From: DATCZS01 sp036525795
GTDB lineage: Bacteria; Actinomycetota; Acidimicrobiia; Spongiisociales; ZC4RG35
Length of the DNA stretch: 18,992 nt
Reading direction: 5' to 3'
Assembly (NCBI GenBank): GCA_036525795.1
Contig: DATCZS010000090.1
Span: forward strand, 1-18,992
Shown here: piece by piece, positions 1-6,175 of the stretch
Layout: every line of letters begins with the position of its first letter
Numbering within the stretch: position 1 is the stretch's first letter
Position numbers and translations under genes: made by a program
Notes under the pieces: generated by a model
Told to the model about the DNA's origin: nothing
The model's input: the letters and a program-made list of their open reading frames with translations, nothing else
The model's database searches: none

Positions 1-399
1 CTCGTCGGTGGCGAGGGAGGAGTCCCAGACGATGGCGTCGGTATAGGCCAGAGCGGCCTTCTCGGCTTCGGTGTAGCGATCGGAGGTCTGGAACATGAGG
101 AGATCGTCGTAGCGGTCCTCGGTGGCTGCGGCGTCCACCGAGCGCTGGGCGGCGCAATAGCCGCACTCCACCGTCTTGGTGACGTACACCCGGCACAGCT
201 CCTTGAGCTGATGATCGACGACGCCGTCGACGAAGGTGTCCATCCACGCCGTGCTGAACGCCTTGAGGACGGCCGGGACGTGCGCCCGAACCGCCTGGCT
301 CTCGGGCCGGGGCGTTCCGACCCGGCGGGCACGGTCGAGGATCTCGTGGACCTCGGGGTCGTCGATCGACGACAGGTCTGGGTAGGGAATCCGTGGCAC
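1..399 (-). CDS. AhpD-like/carboxymuconolactone decarboxylase-family protein, CxxC form (3' end off window)
   Basis: The first 133 residues are present; the C-terminus lies beyond base 1. The reading frame opens at a GTG (399-397) preceded by GAGAGG, and begins MPRIPYPDL. It is very close to the selenoprotein at 17173-17757 and more distantly related to the protein at 2834-3424. The redox site C79-G-Y-C82 sits after the helix containing LKELCRVYV, as expected for the AhpD/CMD fold, in which a CxxC pair cycles between dithiol and disulfide. Family members act as peroxidase partners, decarboxylases or general thiol reductases, so the substrate is not predictable. A promoter and a perfect LacI-type palindrome lie just upstream, suggesting control by the LacI-type gene at 1691-2725. 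Family assignment is firm; function is inference. Confidence 0.85.
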   Translation of the reverse strand, partial: MPRIPYPDLSSIDDPEVHEILDRARRVGTPRPESQAVRAHVPAVLKAFSTAWMDTFVDGVVDHQLKELCRVYVTKTVECGYCAAQRSVDAAATEDRYDDLLMFQTSDRYTEAEKAALAYTDAIVWDSSLATDE

Positions 400-424
400 G
401 GTCGCCTCTCGTTGCGAGGTGGCG

Positions 425-453
425 AGGCTACCGGCTCCCCCCTGGACCCGCAA
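425..453 (-). promoter_or_regulatory. Putative sigma70-type promoter for the left-edge AhpD-like gene
   Basis: On the minus strand TTGCGG (453-448) and TAGCCT (430-425) are separated by 17 bases, about 25 bases before the GTG start. The -35 hexamer overlaps the right half of the palindrome at 450-461, so a bound repressor would block polymerase. This is a reading of hexamers by eye, with no transcript data. Confidence 0.45.
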
Positions 454-461
454 TCGATTGC
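450..461. promoter_or_regulatory. LacI-family operator, copy 1 (perfect palindrome)
   Basis: GCAATCGATTGC is a perfect 12-base palindrome in the 85-base gap between the left-edge AhpD-like gene and the end of the MFS gene. The same or nearly the same sequence recurs at 2771, 6114 and 17116, always in promoter regions. LacI/GalR-family operators are typically palindromes with a central CG and GCAA-type half sites, and a LacI-type gene lies 1.2 kb away. Assignment to that regulator is inference. Confidence 0.75.
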
Positions 462-484
462 AGGGAAATCGACCCCGGCGGAGG

Positions 485-1684
485 TCAGCGATCGGCCTGC
501 CGATCGCCGATCGCCGATCGCCGACCTCCGGTGTGCGTCTCCGGAATCCACAGGATGGAGCCGAGGAGGACGAGGCCGGAGAGGGCCAGCAGGGGGAGGG
601 TGGCGGCCAGTCTTCCGCTCTCCTCGAGCAGCCATCCCGACAGGAGCGGAGCGACCAGGAATGCGGCGTCCCCGGTGAACCGGAACGATCCGAGCCGGGG
701 CCCGAGACGGCCACCCTCCGAGAGGTCGGCGAGGAGGGCGGTGCCGACGTTGACGGATATCGAGCCGAAGCTGGTGAGTGCGATCGTCGCCCACCAGGCT
801 GCCAGCCCCGGAACGAAGGTGAAGATCGCCACGCCGGCCACCGTGATGACGAGGCCGGGAATGAGGGCGGCGCGCCGGCCCATCTGGTCCATGATCCGTC
901 CGGCTGTCAGCGACCCGGCGAGTCTGGCCAGCCCACCGATGCCGAGCGCCAGCCCGACGAGCCCCACGTCGAGGCCGAGATCCTCGTCGGCGATGATCGG
1001 TACGAGCGTCTGGGCGAGGGCGGCACCGATCGAGAACTGAACCGCCGGAAGGAGGTAGATGACCGCGAGCACCCGCCTGGGAACCGGTCTTCCGGCCCCG
1101 GAGCCCGCCTTGTCCCCGTGATGGCCCGCCGCGGGCGGGGAGGGAATCAGGAAGAGGGGGAGGACCACACCGAGAGCGAGCACCGCCCCGAAGCCGACGG
1201 CCACCCGCCACCCGGCCGCAGAGCCGATGAACCCTCCCAGGGCGGGGCCGATCGCCTGCGCCGTCAGCAGCGACCCGGCGAACACCGACATCGCCGCCCC
1301 GCGCCGTGCCCTCGGGGCGTTGGCGTAGTAGGCCTGGGCGGTGGTGAGGGTCCAGGCCGAGCCCACTCCGAGGACGAGAACGGCGCCAAAGGCAACGAGT
1401 GAGTTGGGCGCCGAGGCGAGGATGACGCTCCCGATCGCGACAAGGACTCCGGCGATGGCCATCATCCGGCCGGGTGACAGCCGGTCGCTCAACCGTCCGG
1501 CCGGCACGTCGGTGACCAGGCGTCCCAGGGCGAACACCGAGCCGAGGGCGCCCAGGCCGAGAGCGGAGAGGCTCAGATCGCGCCCCATCTCGGGGAGCAA
1601 CGGTGGCCGCAGGAACGCGGCCGCCGTGATGAAGAAGAGCGCAGCAGCGATGGCGATCGCGAATCGACGGCGCGGCTCGGTCAT
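485..1684 (-). CDS. MFS (major facilitator superfamily) transporter
   Basis: A 399-residue integral membrane protein with twelve hydrophobic segments, starting with FAIAIAAALFFITAAAFL near residues 8-25. The loop after segment 2 carries GRLSDRLSPGR, a form of the MFS A-motif (GxxxDRxGRR). The central cytoplasmic loop (about residues 183-205) is short and rich in Gly, Pro and basic residues. Its start lies 6 bases after the stop of the LacI-type gene, so the two are almost certainly cotranscribed, and this is a likely uptake or efflux system for the molecule the regulator senses. The substrate is unknown. The last residues (RSAIGDRQADR) are encoded by a heptamer tandem repeat, an apparent extension of the C-terminus. 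Confidence 0.88.
   Translation of the reverse strand: MTEPRRRFAIAIAAALFFITAAAFLRPPLLPEMGRDLSLSALGLGALGSVFALGRLVTDVPAGRLSDRLSPGRMMAIAGVLVAIGSVILASAPNSLVAFGAVLVLGVGSAWTLTTAQAYYANAPRARRGAAMSVFAGSLLTAQAIGPALGGFIGSAAGWRVAVGFGAVLALGVVLPLFLIPSPPAAGHHGDKAGSGAGRPVPRRVLAVIYLLPAVQFSIGAALAQTLVPIIADEDLGLDVGLVGLALGIGGLARLAGSLTAGRIMDQMGRRAALIPGLVITVAGVAIFTFVPGLAAWWATIALTSFGSISVNVGTALLADLSEGGRLGPRLGSFRFTGDAAFLVAPLLSGWLLEESGRLAATLPLLALSGLVLLGSILWIPETHTGGRRSAIGDRQADR
502..522. repeat. Short tandem repeat, three copies of the heptamer GATCGCC
   Basis: Three perfect tandem copies of GATCGCC occur within the last codons of the MFS gene, with partial copies on both sides. It shares its 7-base period with the arrays at 18828 and 18879. 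Confidence 0.85.
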
Positions 1685-1690
1685 GGCCGC

Positions 1691-2725
1691 TCAGGCCGTC
1701 GGTGGGAGGGTGGAGTCCCTGACCGAGAGCGTGGGCACCAGTCGCACAGAGACCGCCCGATCCGCCCGACCGCTCTCGTCGGACAGGACCCTCAAGAGCA
1801 TCGCGGCCGCCTCGGATCCCATCTGCCGGTACGGGACCTTGACGGAGGTGAGAGGCGGCTGCATGAGGTCGAGGAGGGGCATGTCGTTGTATCCGGTGAT
1901 CGAGATGTCGACACCCACTTCCTTGCCCCGTTCTCGCACCGCCCGATACGCCCCGAGCGCGATGAGGTCGTTGGCGGCGACGATGGCGGTGAGGTCCGGC
2001 CGGCGATCGAACAGGGCGCCGGCCGCCTCATATCCTGGCTCCACCTGGAACCACTCGGCCTCCTCGACTCCGTCTGGCCCGACCTCGAGGTCGAGGCTCT
2101 GCATCCAGGACAGGAACGCCTGGTAGCGGCTCATCCCGGTGGAGATGTGGCGCGGTCCGGCCACGTGTCCGATCGATCGGTGGCCCAGCCCGACCAGGTG
2201 CTCCACGGCGAGGCCTATTCCGGCGTGGTCGTCTCCCACGATCGAAGGGAGGGCGACGTCGTTCGCCGTGCGGTTGACCAGGACGGTGGGTATTCCCCGC
2301 TGCGCCAGCGACTGGGCGGTGGCGTCGTTGCGAAGCGCCGTGGCCATGATCAGGCCGTCCACCCGACGCTCGATGAGGGCATTGACGACGGCGGCCTCGG
2401 ACGTGGGGTCCGCCCGGTTGGCGTCTGCGATGAGCAGCGAGTAGCCCTCGTCGCCCAGTGCGCTCTCCGCTCCGGCGATGATCGGTCCGAACAGCGGGTT
2501 CTCGATGTCGGGGATCACGATCCCGACGGTCAGTGTCCGATTGGTGCGGAGCCCGCGGGCGAGCGGGTTGGGGCTGTACCCGAGGCGGCGGGCGACGCGG
2601 AGCACTCTGTCCACGGTTTGAGGGTTGACCACGCTACGGGTCTGGGCGTTGAGGGCGCGCGACGCGGTCGAGGTGTGGACACCGGCCTCCCTGGCGACGT
2701 CTCGCAGCGTGACCCTGTCGCTCAC
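1691..2725 (-). CDS. LacI/GalR-family transcriptional regulator
   Basis: A 344-residue repressor-type protein. The N-terminus VTLRDVAREAGVHTSTASRALN is the LacI helix-turn-helix, followed by the hinge NPLARGLRTNRTLTVG and a periplasmic-binding-protein-like sensor domain (about residues 65-340). A longer open frame exists upstream, but the GTG at 2725-2723 is preceded by GGAAGGGAA and gives the canonical N-terminus, so I chose it. It lies just before the MFS gene and is divergent from the AhpD-like/LVIVD pair. A near-palindrome in its own promoter region (2771-2782) suggests autoregulation. Copies of that site in three other promoter regions make it the likely local master regulator. LacI-family ligands are usually sugars or their derivatives; this one is unknown. 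Confidence 0.93.
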   Translation of the reverse strand: MSDRVTLRDVAREAGVHTSTASRALNAQTRSVVNPQTVDRVLRVARRLGYSPNPLARGLRTNRTLTVGIVIPDIENPLFGPIIAGAESALGDEGYSLLIADANRADPTSEAAVVNALIERRVDGLIMATALRNDATAQSLAQRGIPTVLVNRTANDVALPSIVGDDHAGIGLAVEHLVGLGHRSIGHVAGPRHISTGMSRYQAFLSWMQSLDLEVGPDGVEEAEWFQVEPGYEAAGALFDRRPDLTAIVAANDLIALGAYRAVRERGKEVGVDISITGYNDMPLLDLMQPPLTSVKVPYRQMGSEAAAMLLRVLSDESGRADRAVSVRLVPTLSVRDSTLPPTA

Positions 2726-2770
2726 CTGGTTCCCTTCCCGTCTCCTGGAGGCCCTCGAACCCCCGATGCT

Positions 2771-2782
2771 ACAATCGTTTGC
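2771..2782. promoter_or_regulatory. LacI-family operator, copy 2 (imperfect), overlapping a -10 box
   Basis: ACAATCGTTTGC differs from the copy at 17116 by one base. On the other strand it reads GCAAACGATTGT, the usual LacI-type half-site arrangement. It lies in the 108-base gap between the LacI-type gene (-) and the AhpD-like gene (+) and overlaps TACAAT (2770-2775), a good -10 hexamer for the plus strand. No clear -35 was seen. Repression of both directions, including autorepression, is inferred. Confidence 0.6.
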
Positions 2783-2833
2783 GCCAGCAAGGGGCCCCAC
2801 AGGGGCTGCGTCCGCCGAGTTCGGGAGAGTGGC

Positions 2834-3424
2834 ATGGCCAACATCAGTTACCGACTGCCGGCCGACATCGAGGATGACCGGTGTCGCGAGTGGCTCGAGG
2901 CGGCGATGGCCAACGGCAAGCCCGGCCCCGAATTCCAGTCCATCCGGGCCCATGCCCCCGGAGTCATGCGGTCGTTCACCGAGACCCGCGCCTGGATCTA
3001 CCACGACGGGTTCCTCGAGTTCGAGCTGAAGGAACTGCTGCGGGCCTACATCGCCTTGTCCGGTGACTGCACGTACTGCTCGAACCAGGGTGTCGCCGTC
3101 GACTACTCCGCCGACCGCGAGAAGCTGGACGAGTTGTTCAACTATCGGACGTCGGACAGCTACACGCCGCGCCAGAAGCTGGCCATGCGGTACGCCGACG
3201 CCGTCATGTGGGATCCATCCCAGGCCGACGAGGCGATGTGGGCCGAGCTCCATGCCGAGTTCTCCGAGCCTGAACTGGTCGAGCTCGGGTACTGGATCGG
3301 GTTCACCTTCGGTGGACAGCGCTGGTTGAAGACGCTCGGTTCCACCCAGGGTCAGCTGCAGGAGCAGATCGACGAGCGCAACATGCTCGGGACGGTGGCT
3401 GCCGCCTCGGCGGTGAGCGACTGA
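2834..3424 (+). CDS. AhpD-like/carboxymuconolactone decarboxylase-family protein, CxxC form
   Basis: A 196-residue all-helical protein of the AhpD/CMD superfamily. The dithiol site is C79-T-Y-C82, after the helix FELKELLRAYIALSG. The C-terminal half carries SEPELVELGYWIGFTFGGQRWLKTLG, which closely matches the end of the selenoprotein at 17173-17757 and helps define that protein's full length. ATG 2834 is preceded by GGGAGAG. The stop overlaps the start of the next gene (TGATG), so translation of the two is coupled. A redox role is expected from the family; whether it is a thiol reductase, a peroxidase partner or an isomerase/decarboxylase cannot be told. It is the second of three family members here. 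Confidence 0.88.
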   Translation: MANISYRLPADIEDDRCREWLEAAMANGKPGPEFQSIRAHAPGVMRSFTETRAWIYHDGFLEFELKELLRAYIALSGDCTYCSNQGVAVDYSADREKLDELFNYRTSDSYTPRQKLAMRYADAVMWDPSQADEAMWAELHAEFSEPELVELGYWIGFTFGGQRWLKTLGSTQGQLQEQIDERNMLGTVAAASAVSD

Positions 3425-4584
3425 TGCATCCGGCGGATATCCGCGGGTTCCGGCAGGTCGGCCACAGCGACCTGGGGGGCTTCGGCGACGGTATGCAGGT
3501 GATGCGCTCGGGGGACGCCCTGTATGTGGGTCACTTCGGCCCCTCGAAGATGGGCACCAGCATCCTCGACGTCTCCGACGTGGCCAATCCCCGCCTCGTC
3601 CATCAGATGAGGGCTCCCGAAGGCGGCCACACCCACAAGGTGCAGGTGGCGGACGGGCTGCTGCTCACCAACCACGAGGCGTTTCGCGGCGGAATGCCCG
3701 AACGGGTGGGGCTGGCGGTGTACGACCTGTCCGACCCGCACCTGCCCAGGGAGGTCGGCTTTTGGAACTCGACCGGCAAGGGCGTTCACCGCATCGTCTA
3801 TGAGGGCGGTCCCTACGCATACGTCTCTGCCACCCCCGACGGATTCGAGGAGCGAATCTGGGTGGTCGTCGACGTCAGCGACCCCGAACACCCCGTGGAG
3901 CGAGCCCGCTGGTGGTGGCCCGGGATGAAGCAGGGCGAGACCCGGACCTGGCCCGAGTCGGAATCCCGGTCGGTCCACCATGCCATGGTCCACGGCGACC
4001 GGGCCTACCTCGGGTTCTGGGACTCCAACATGGTGATCCTCGACATCTCCGACCTCGACGACATCGGGGTGGTCTCGCATCTGCAATGGGAGGTCGGGGG
4101 GCATACCCACACCTGCTTGCCGATGCCGGGCCGCGACATCGTGGTCGTCACCGACGAGGCGATCTCCAACGAGTGCGAGGGCGACCCGCACATGGTGCGA
4201 GTGGTCGACGTCTCCGATGAGACCAGCCCGGAGGTGGTTGCCATCTGTCCGCCGCCGGAGGGCGACTTCTGTGAGCGGGGTCTGCGGTTCGGGGCCCACT
4301 GTCTGCACGAGAACCGTCCGGGGAGCTACCGGAGTGCCGAGGTGGTGTTCACCACCTACTTCAACGGGGGCCTTCGCGTCTACGACCTGGCCGATCCGCT
4401 CGACCCTCGCGACATCGCCCACTGGATCCCCGAGTGTCCGCCGGGACAGGCGGCGTGTCAGATCAACGACGTGTGGGTGGCCGAGGATCTTCTGGTCTAC
4501 GTCACCGACCGGGTCAACGGCGGGGTCTACATCCTCGAGCCGGAGGAGGCTCTCGCCGCCCGCCTGCGCGAGGCTCGGATCTAG
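3424..4584 (+). CDS. LVIVD-repeat beta-propeller protein
   Basis: A 386-residue protein made of repeated beta-strand units with the signature (L/V)xxxDVSDPxxP: ILDVSDVANPRLV, VYDLSDPHLPREV, VVDVSDPEHPVE, VVDVSDETSPEVV and VYDLADPLDPRDI. This is typical of LVIVD-repeat proteins, predicted propellers of largely unknown function. Histidine motifs recur at similar places in the units (GGHTHK, GVHRI, VHHAM, GGHTHTC, GAHCLHE), which in a propeller would converge on the central channel and could bind a metal. That is inference. There is no signal peptide, so it is probably cytoplasmic. Its ATG overlaps the stop of the AhpD-like gene, implying a functional pair. Similar His-lined propellers occur in selenium-binding protein/methanethiol oxidase and carotenoid oxygenases, but I see no direct homology to them. 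Confidence 0.82.
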   Translation: MHPADIRGFRQVGHSDLGGFGDGMQVMRSGDALYVGHFGPSKMGTSILDVSDVANPRLVHQMRAPEGGHTHKVQVADGLLLTNHEAFRGGMPERVGLAVYDLSDPHLPREVGFWNSTGKGVHRIVYEGGPYAYVSATPDGFEERIWVVVDVSDPEHPVERARWWWPGMKQGETRTWPESESRSVHHAMVHGDRAYLGFWDSNMVILDISDLDDIGVVSHLQWEVGGHTHTCLPMPGRDIVVVTDEAISNECEGDPHMVRVVDVSDETSPEVVAICPPPEGDFCERGLRFGAHCLHENRPGSYRSAEVVFTTYFNGGLRVYDLADPLDPRDIAHWIPECPPGQAACQINDVWVAEDLLVYVTDRVNGGVYILEPEEALAARLREARI

Positions 4585-4590
4585 GTCACC

Positions 4591-4608
4591 GGGTCCGCCG
4601 GCGGGCCC
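4591..4608. terminator. Hairpin between convergent genes, probable bidirectional terminator
   Basis: GGGTCCGCC is followed directly by GGCGGGCCC, giving a 9-base inverted repeat with one G-U pair. It lies in the 31-base gap between the convergent stops at 4584 and 4616. There is no T-run on either side, so its termination strength is uncertain. Confidence 0.5.
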
Positions 4609-4615
4609 GCGGTTC

Positions 4616-4972
4616 TCAGACCTTCCTGGCCTTCACCAGGGCCCATTCGACGTCTCCGTGATTGCCGCAGTTCGGGAAGCGGGACCCCTTCATGAGAGCG
4701 ATCCTGATCTGGTCTGGGCACTCGCTCTCGTACACGCCCGTGTTCCGGCACCGTTCGCCGCTGCCCGTCCGCCATTCGGGTTCGAGTCGATCCCTGGCCG
4801 CCTTCGCCCCGGCGGACTTCGGCGGCTGCGATTCGAGCAGCGTCCACCCCACCTCGCCGTGGCTCTTGCACGTCGGGAAGCGTGTGCCCGCCATGAGGGC
4901 GATCCGGGTGCCGTCGTCACACGCGCTCTCGTACACCCCTGCCTGCTCGCACCGGTCGCCGCTGTGTGCCAC
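4616..4972 (-). CDS. Small protein with two tandem Cys/Cys/Cys/His modules
   Basis: A 118-residue cytoplasmic protein consisting of one module and its copy. Module 1 has C8, C18, C35, H38 and W43; module 2 has C75, C85, C102, H105 and W110, every residue exactly 67 positions later. Shared strings are GVYES, RIALM and RFP(T/N)C. Three Cys and one His per module would suit a zinc site. It recalls small bacterial proteins with a GxY...C...FPxC...W pattern, whose function I do not know. The start is GTG 4972-4970 with a weak GGTGA before it. It follows the small gene at 5026-5310 after 53 bases on the same strand, so it may be the last gene of the selenoprotein operon. Coding status is supported by conserved repeat residues; function is unassigned. 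Confidence 0.7.
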   Translation of the reverse strand: MAHSGDRCEQAGVYESACDDGTRIALMAGTRFPTCKSHGEVGWTLLESQPPKSAGAKAARDRLEPEWRTGSGERCRNTGVYESECPDQIRIALMKGSRFPNCGNHGDVEWALVKARKV

Positions 4973-5025
4973 GTCACCGATGGTACGTCCGACACCGGGT
5001 GCGGCTCGGCTTTCGACCGGGCGGG

Positions 5026-5310
5026 TCAGATGAATTCCCCCCGTTCGGCCAGTTCCACCGAGAAGAGCCGGTCGTTGCAGAAGTTGAGATGGTCGAGCAC
5101 CTGATCCTCGAAGATCGCCGTCATCGCCTGGGCGCGGGCGGCGAACTGCTGCATCCGCTTGACGAGCGGGCCGTTGGGCTCATCGGACGCCTCCTGGTCG
5201 GCGATCACCCCGTTGACCGTCTCGAGGTAGCCGTCGAGTGCATCGAGGGCGGCGTATGTGGCGTCGGTCATGGTCCGGGTCGCCTCGGCGACGCGTTCGT
5301 GTGCGGTCAC
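5026..5310 (-). CDS. Small helical protein of unknown function, coupled to the PrdB-like selenoprotein
   Basis: About 94 residues, VTAHERVAEATRTMTD...ELAERGEFI, predicted almost entirely helical, with a single Cys in HLNFCNDRLF. I do not recognise the family. The chosen GTG (5310-5308) overlaps the TGA of the selenoprotein gene (GTGA) and has GGGGG eight bases before it. In-frame ATGs at 5316, 5325 and 5334 are alternatives that would extend the overlap. Tight overlap with the selenoprotein gene argues that the two act together, possibly as subunits or as a dedicated partner. No membrane segment or signal peptide is visible. Confidence 0.62.
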   Translation of the reverse strand: MTAHERVAEATRTMTDATYAALDALDGYLETVNGVIADQEASDEPNGPLVKRMQQFAARAQAMTAIFEDQVLDHLNFCNDRLFSVELAERGEFI

Positions 5311-6101
5311 AGCCATTTCCCCCATCGTCTCCATCGGAACGGAAGCTCGACGAAGGTCGGCTCCTTCGCCGTCTCGAGCAGCTGCAGCAGCGCTTCCAGC
5401 ACAAGGTGGTGCTGGGCGGGCTGGTGGGGCTCCCCCAACGGATTGCCGTGGGGGAAGCGGGCGTACGCGGCGCGGGGCACCCGGACCCCGAAGGTCACGT
5501 CTGGCCGCAGCGAGATCGTCGCCGTCGGGATCCCGCTCTCCTCGATTGCCCCCTGGACCAGTCCGACCGACCGGTGGCACATCGGTCAGCCGGGGACGAT
5601 CAGGGCCACGTCGACCTCGGCATCGTGGAGCAGTTCCACCACCTGCGGCGCCAGGACGTCTGCGATCGGGGTGGGGTCGGGATTGAAGCCCATCATCCCC
5701 ACGTGGAACGGGCTGGAAGAGCCGATCCGGCCTCGATCGACGAGCTCGTGAAGCCGGTCGATCGGGAGGACACAGTTGGGATCGGTGGCGGCCGACGAGG
5801 TGTCGTAGTGGGTGTGGGTGAAGCGCAACCGGGCCGGGTCGAGGTCGTCCGGGAGAACCCGCATGGTGTGGTCCCCCGCCACCGTCTCGACGTGGAATGG
5901 CTCCTGGTCGTCGAGGTGGGCGCCGGCGGTGGTGAGAAGCGCCAGTCGGGACTCGGCGAGGGGCTTGGCCAGGGGGGTGAAGGCGGGAGCCTCGTTGATC
6001 CGTGGATTTCGACCGTGATGCGCCCGAGCGATGAACTCGATCCACTGCTCGTATTTGCCCTGGAGATCGGTGGTGTCGAGGGGGTTGAGGGGGATGGTCA
6101 T
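5307..6101 (-). CDS. PrdB/GrdB-like selenoprotein (glycine/betaine/proline reductase family), in-frame TGA = Sec172
   Basis: Read through one TGA (5588-5586), this encodes 264 residues. The first 171 contain LALLTTAGAHL, FTHTHYD and CVLPIDRLHELVDRGRIG, which resemble the Sec-containing subunits of D-proline reductase (PrdB) and glycine/betaine reductase (GrdB). The TGA falls in DVALIVPG-[U]-PMCHRSVGLVQGAIEESGIP, exactly where the family has its catalytic U/C-x-x-C site, giving U172-P-M-C175. Homology continues seamlessly after the TGA, and the next ATG (5582) has no ribosome binding site, so two separate genes are unlikely. A SECIS-like hairpin follows the TGA. PrdB/GrdB cleave C-N bonds reductively using the selenol, but the other Prd/Grd subunits are absent here, so the substrate may differ. 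The start is ATG 6101, 12 bases downstream of a LacI-type palindrome. Confidence 0.85.
5557..5575 (-). promoter_or_regulatory. Bacterial SECIS element for Sec172 of the PrdB-like gene
   Basis: In the mRNA, ACCGGUC (5575-5569) pairs with GACUGGU (5563-5557), a 7-bp stem with one G-U pair, capped by the loop GGUCG (5568-5564). The loop begins 18 bases after the UGA (17 bases between). Bacterial SECIS elements lie in the coding region just after UGA, with the apical loop roughly 16-37 bases downstream and a G among the first loop bases; both conditions are met. Confidence 0.72.
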
Positions 6102-6113
6102 CGGACGCGTCCT

Positions 6114-6125
6114 GCAATCGATTGC
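6114..6125. promoter_or_regulatory. LacI-family operator, copy 3 (perfect palindrome)
   Basis: GCAATCGATTGC, identical to copy 1, lies in the 74-base divergent gap between the PrdB-like selenoprotein gene (-, start 6101) and the alpha/beta hydrolase gene (+, start 6176). Binding here would control both operons. TAGGCT on the minus strand and TAGCCT on the plus strand, next to the site, are candidate -10 hexamers; -35 boxes are not clear. Confidence 0.75.
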
Positions 6126-6175
6126 TGGGCTAGCCTACCGCCGGTGAATGTCGCCGGCCCGGAGATGCCCACATC

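Noticed and set aside
1691..3253. An N-terminally extended LacI-type protein starting at 3253
   Set aside because: The extension overlaps the AhpD-like gene on the other strand and is low-complexity antisense sequence; GTG 2725 has a good ribosome binding site and the canonical N-terminus.
3352..4422. Minus-strand open frame opposite the LVIVD gene
   Set aside because: Rich in His, Val, Gly and Asp as expected from the complement of the LVIVD gene; no family features.
5307..5582. A separate 91-residue gene downstream of a stop in the PrdB-like gene, or a pseudogene
   Set aside because: The stop lies exactly at the family's catalytic U/C position, homology continues at once, no ribosome binding site precedes the ATG, and the operon overlap downstream is intact.
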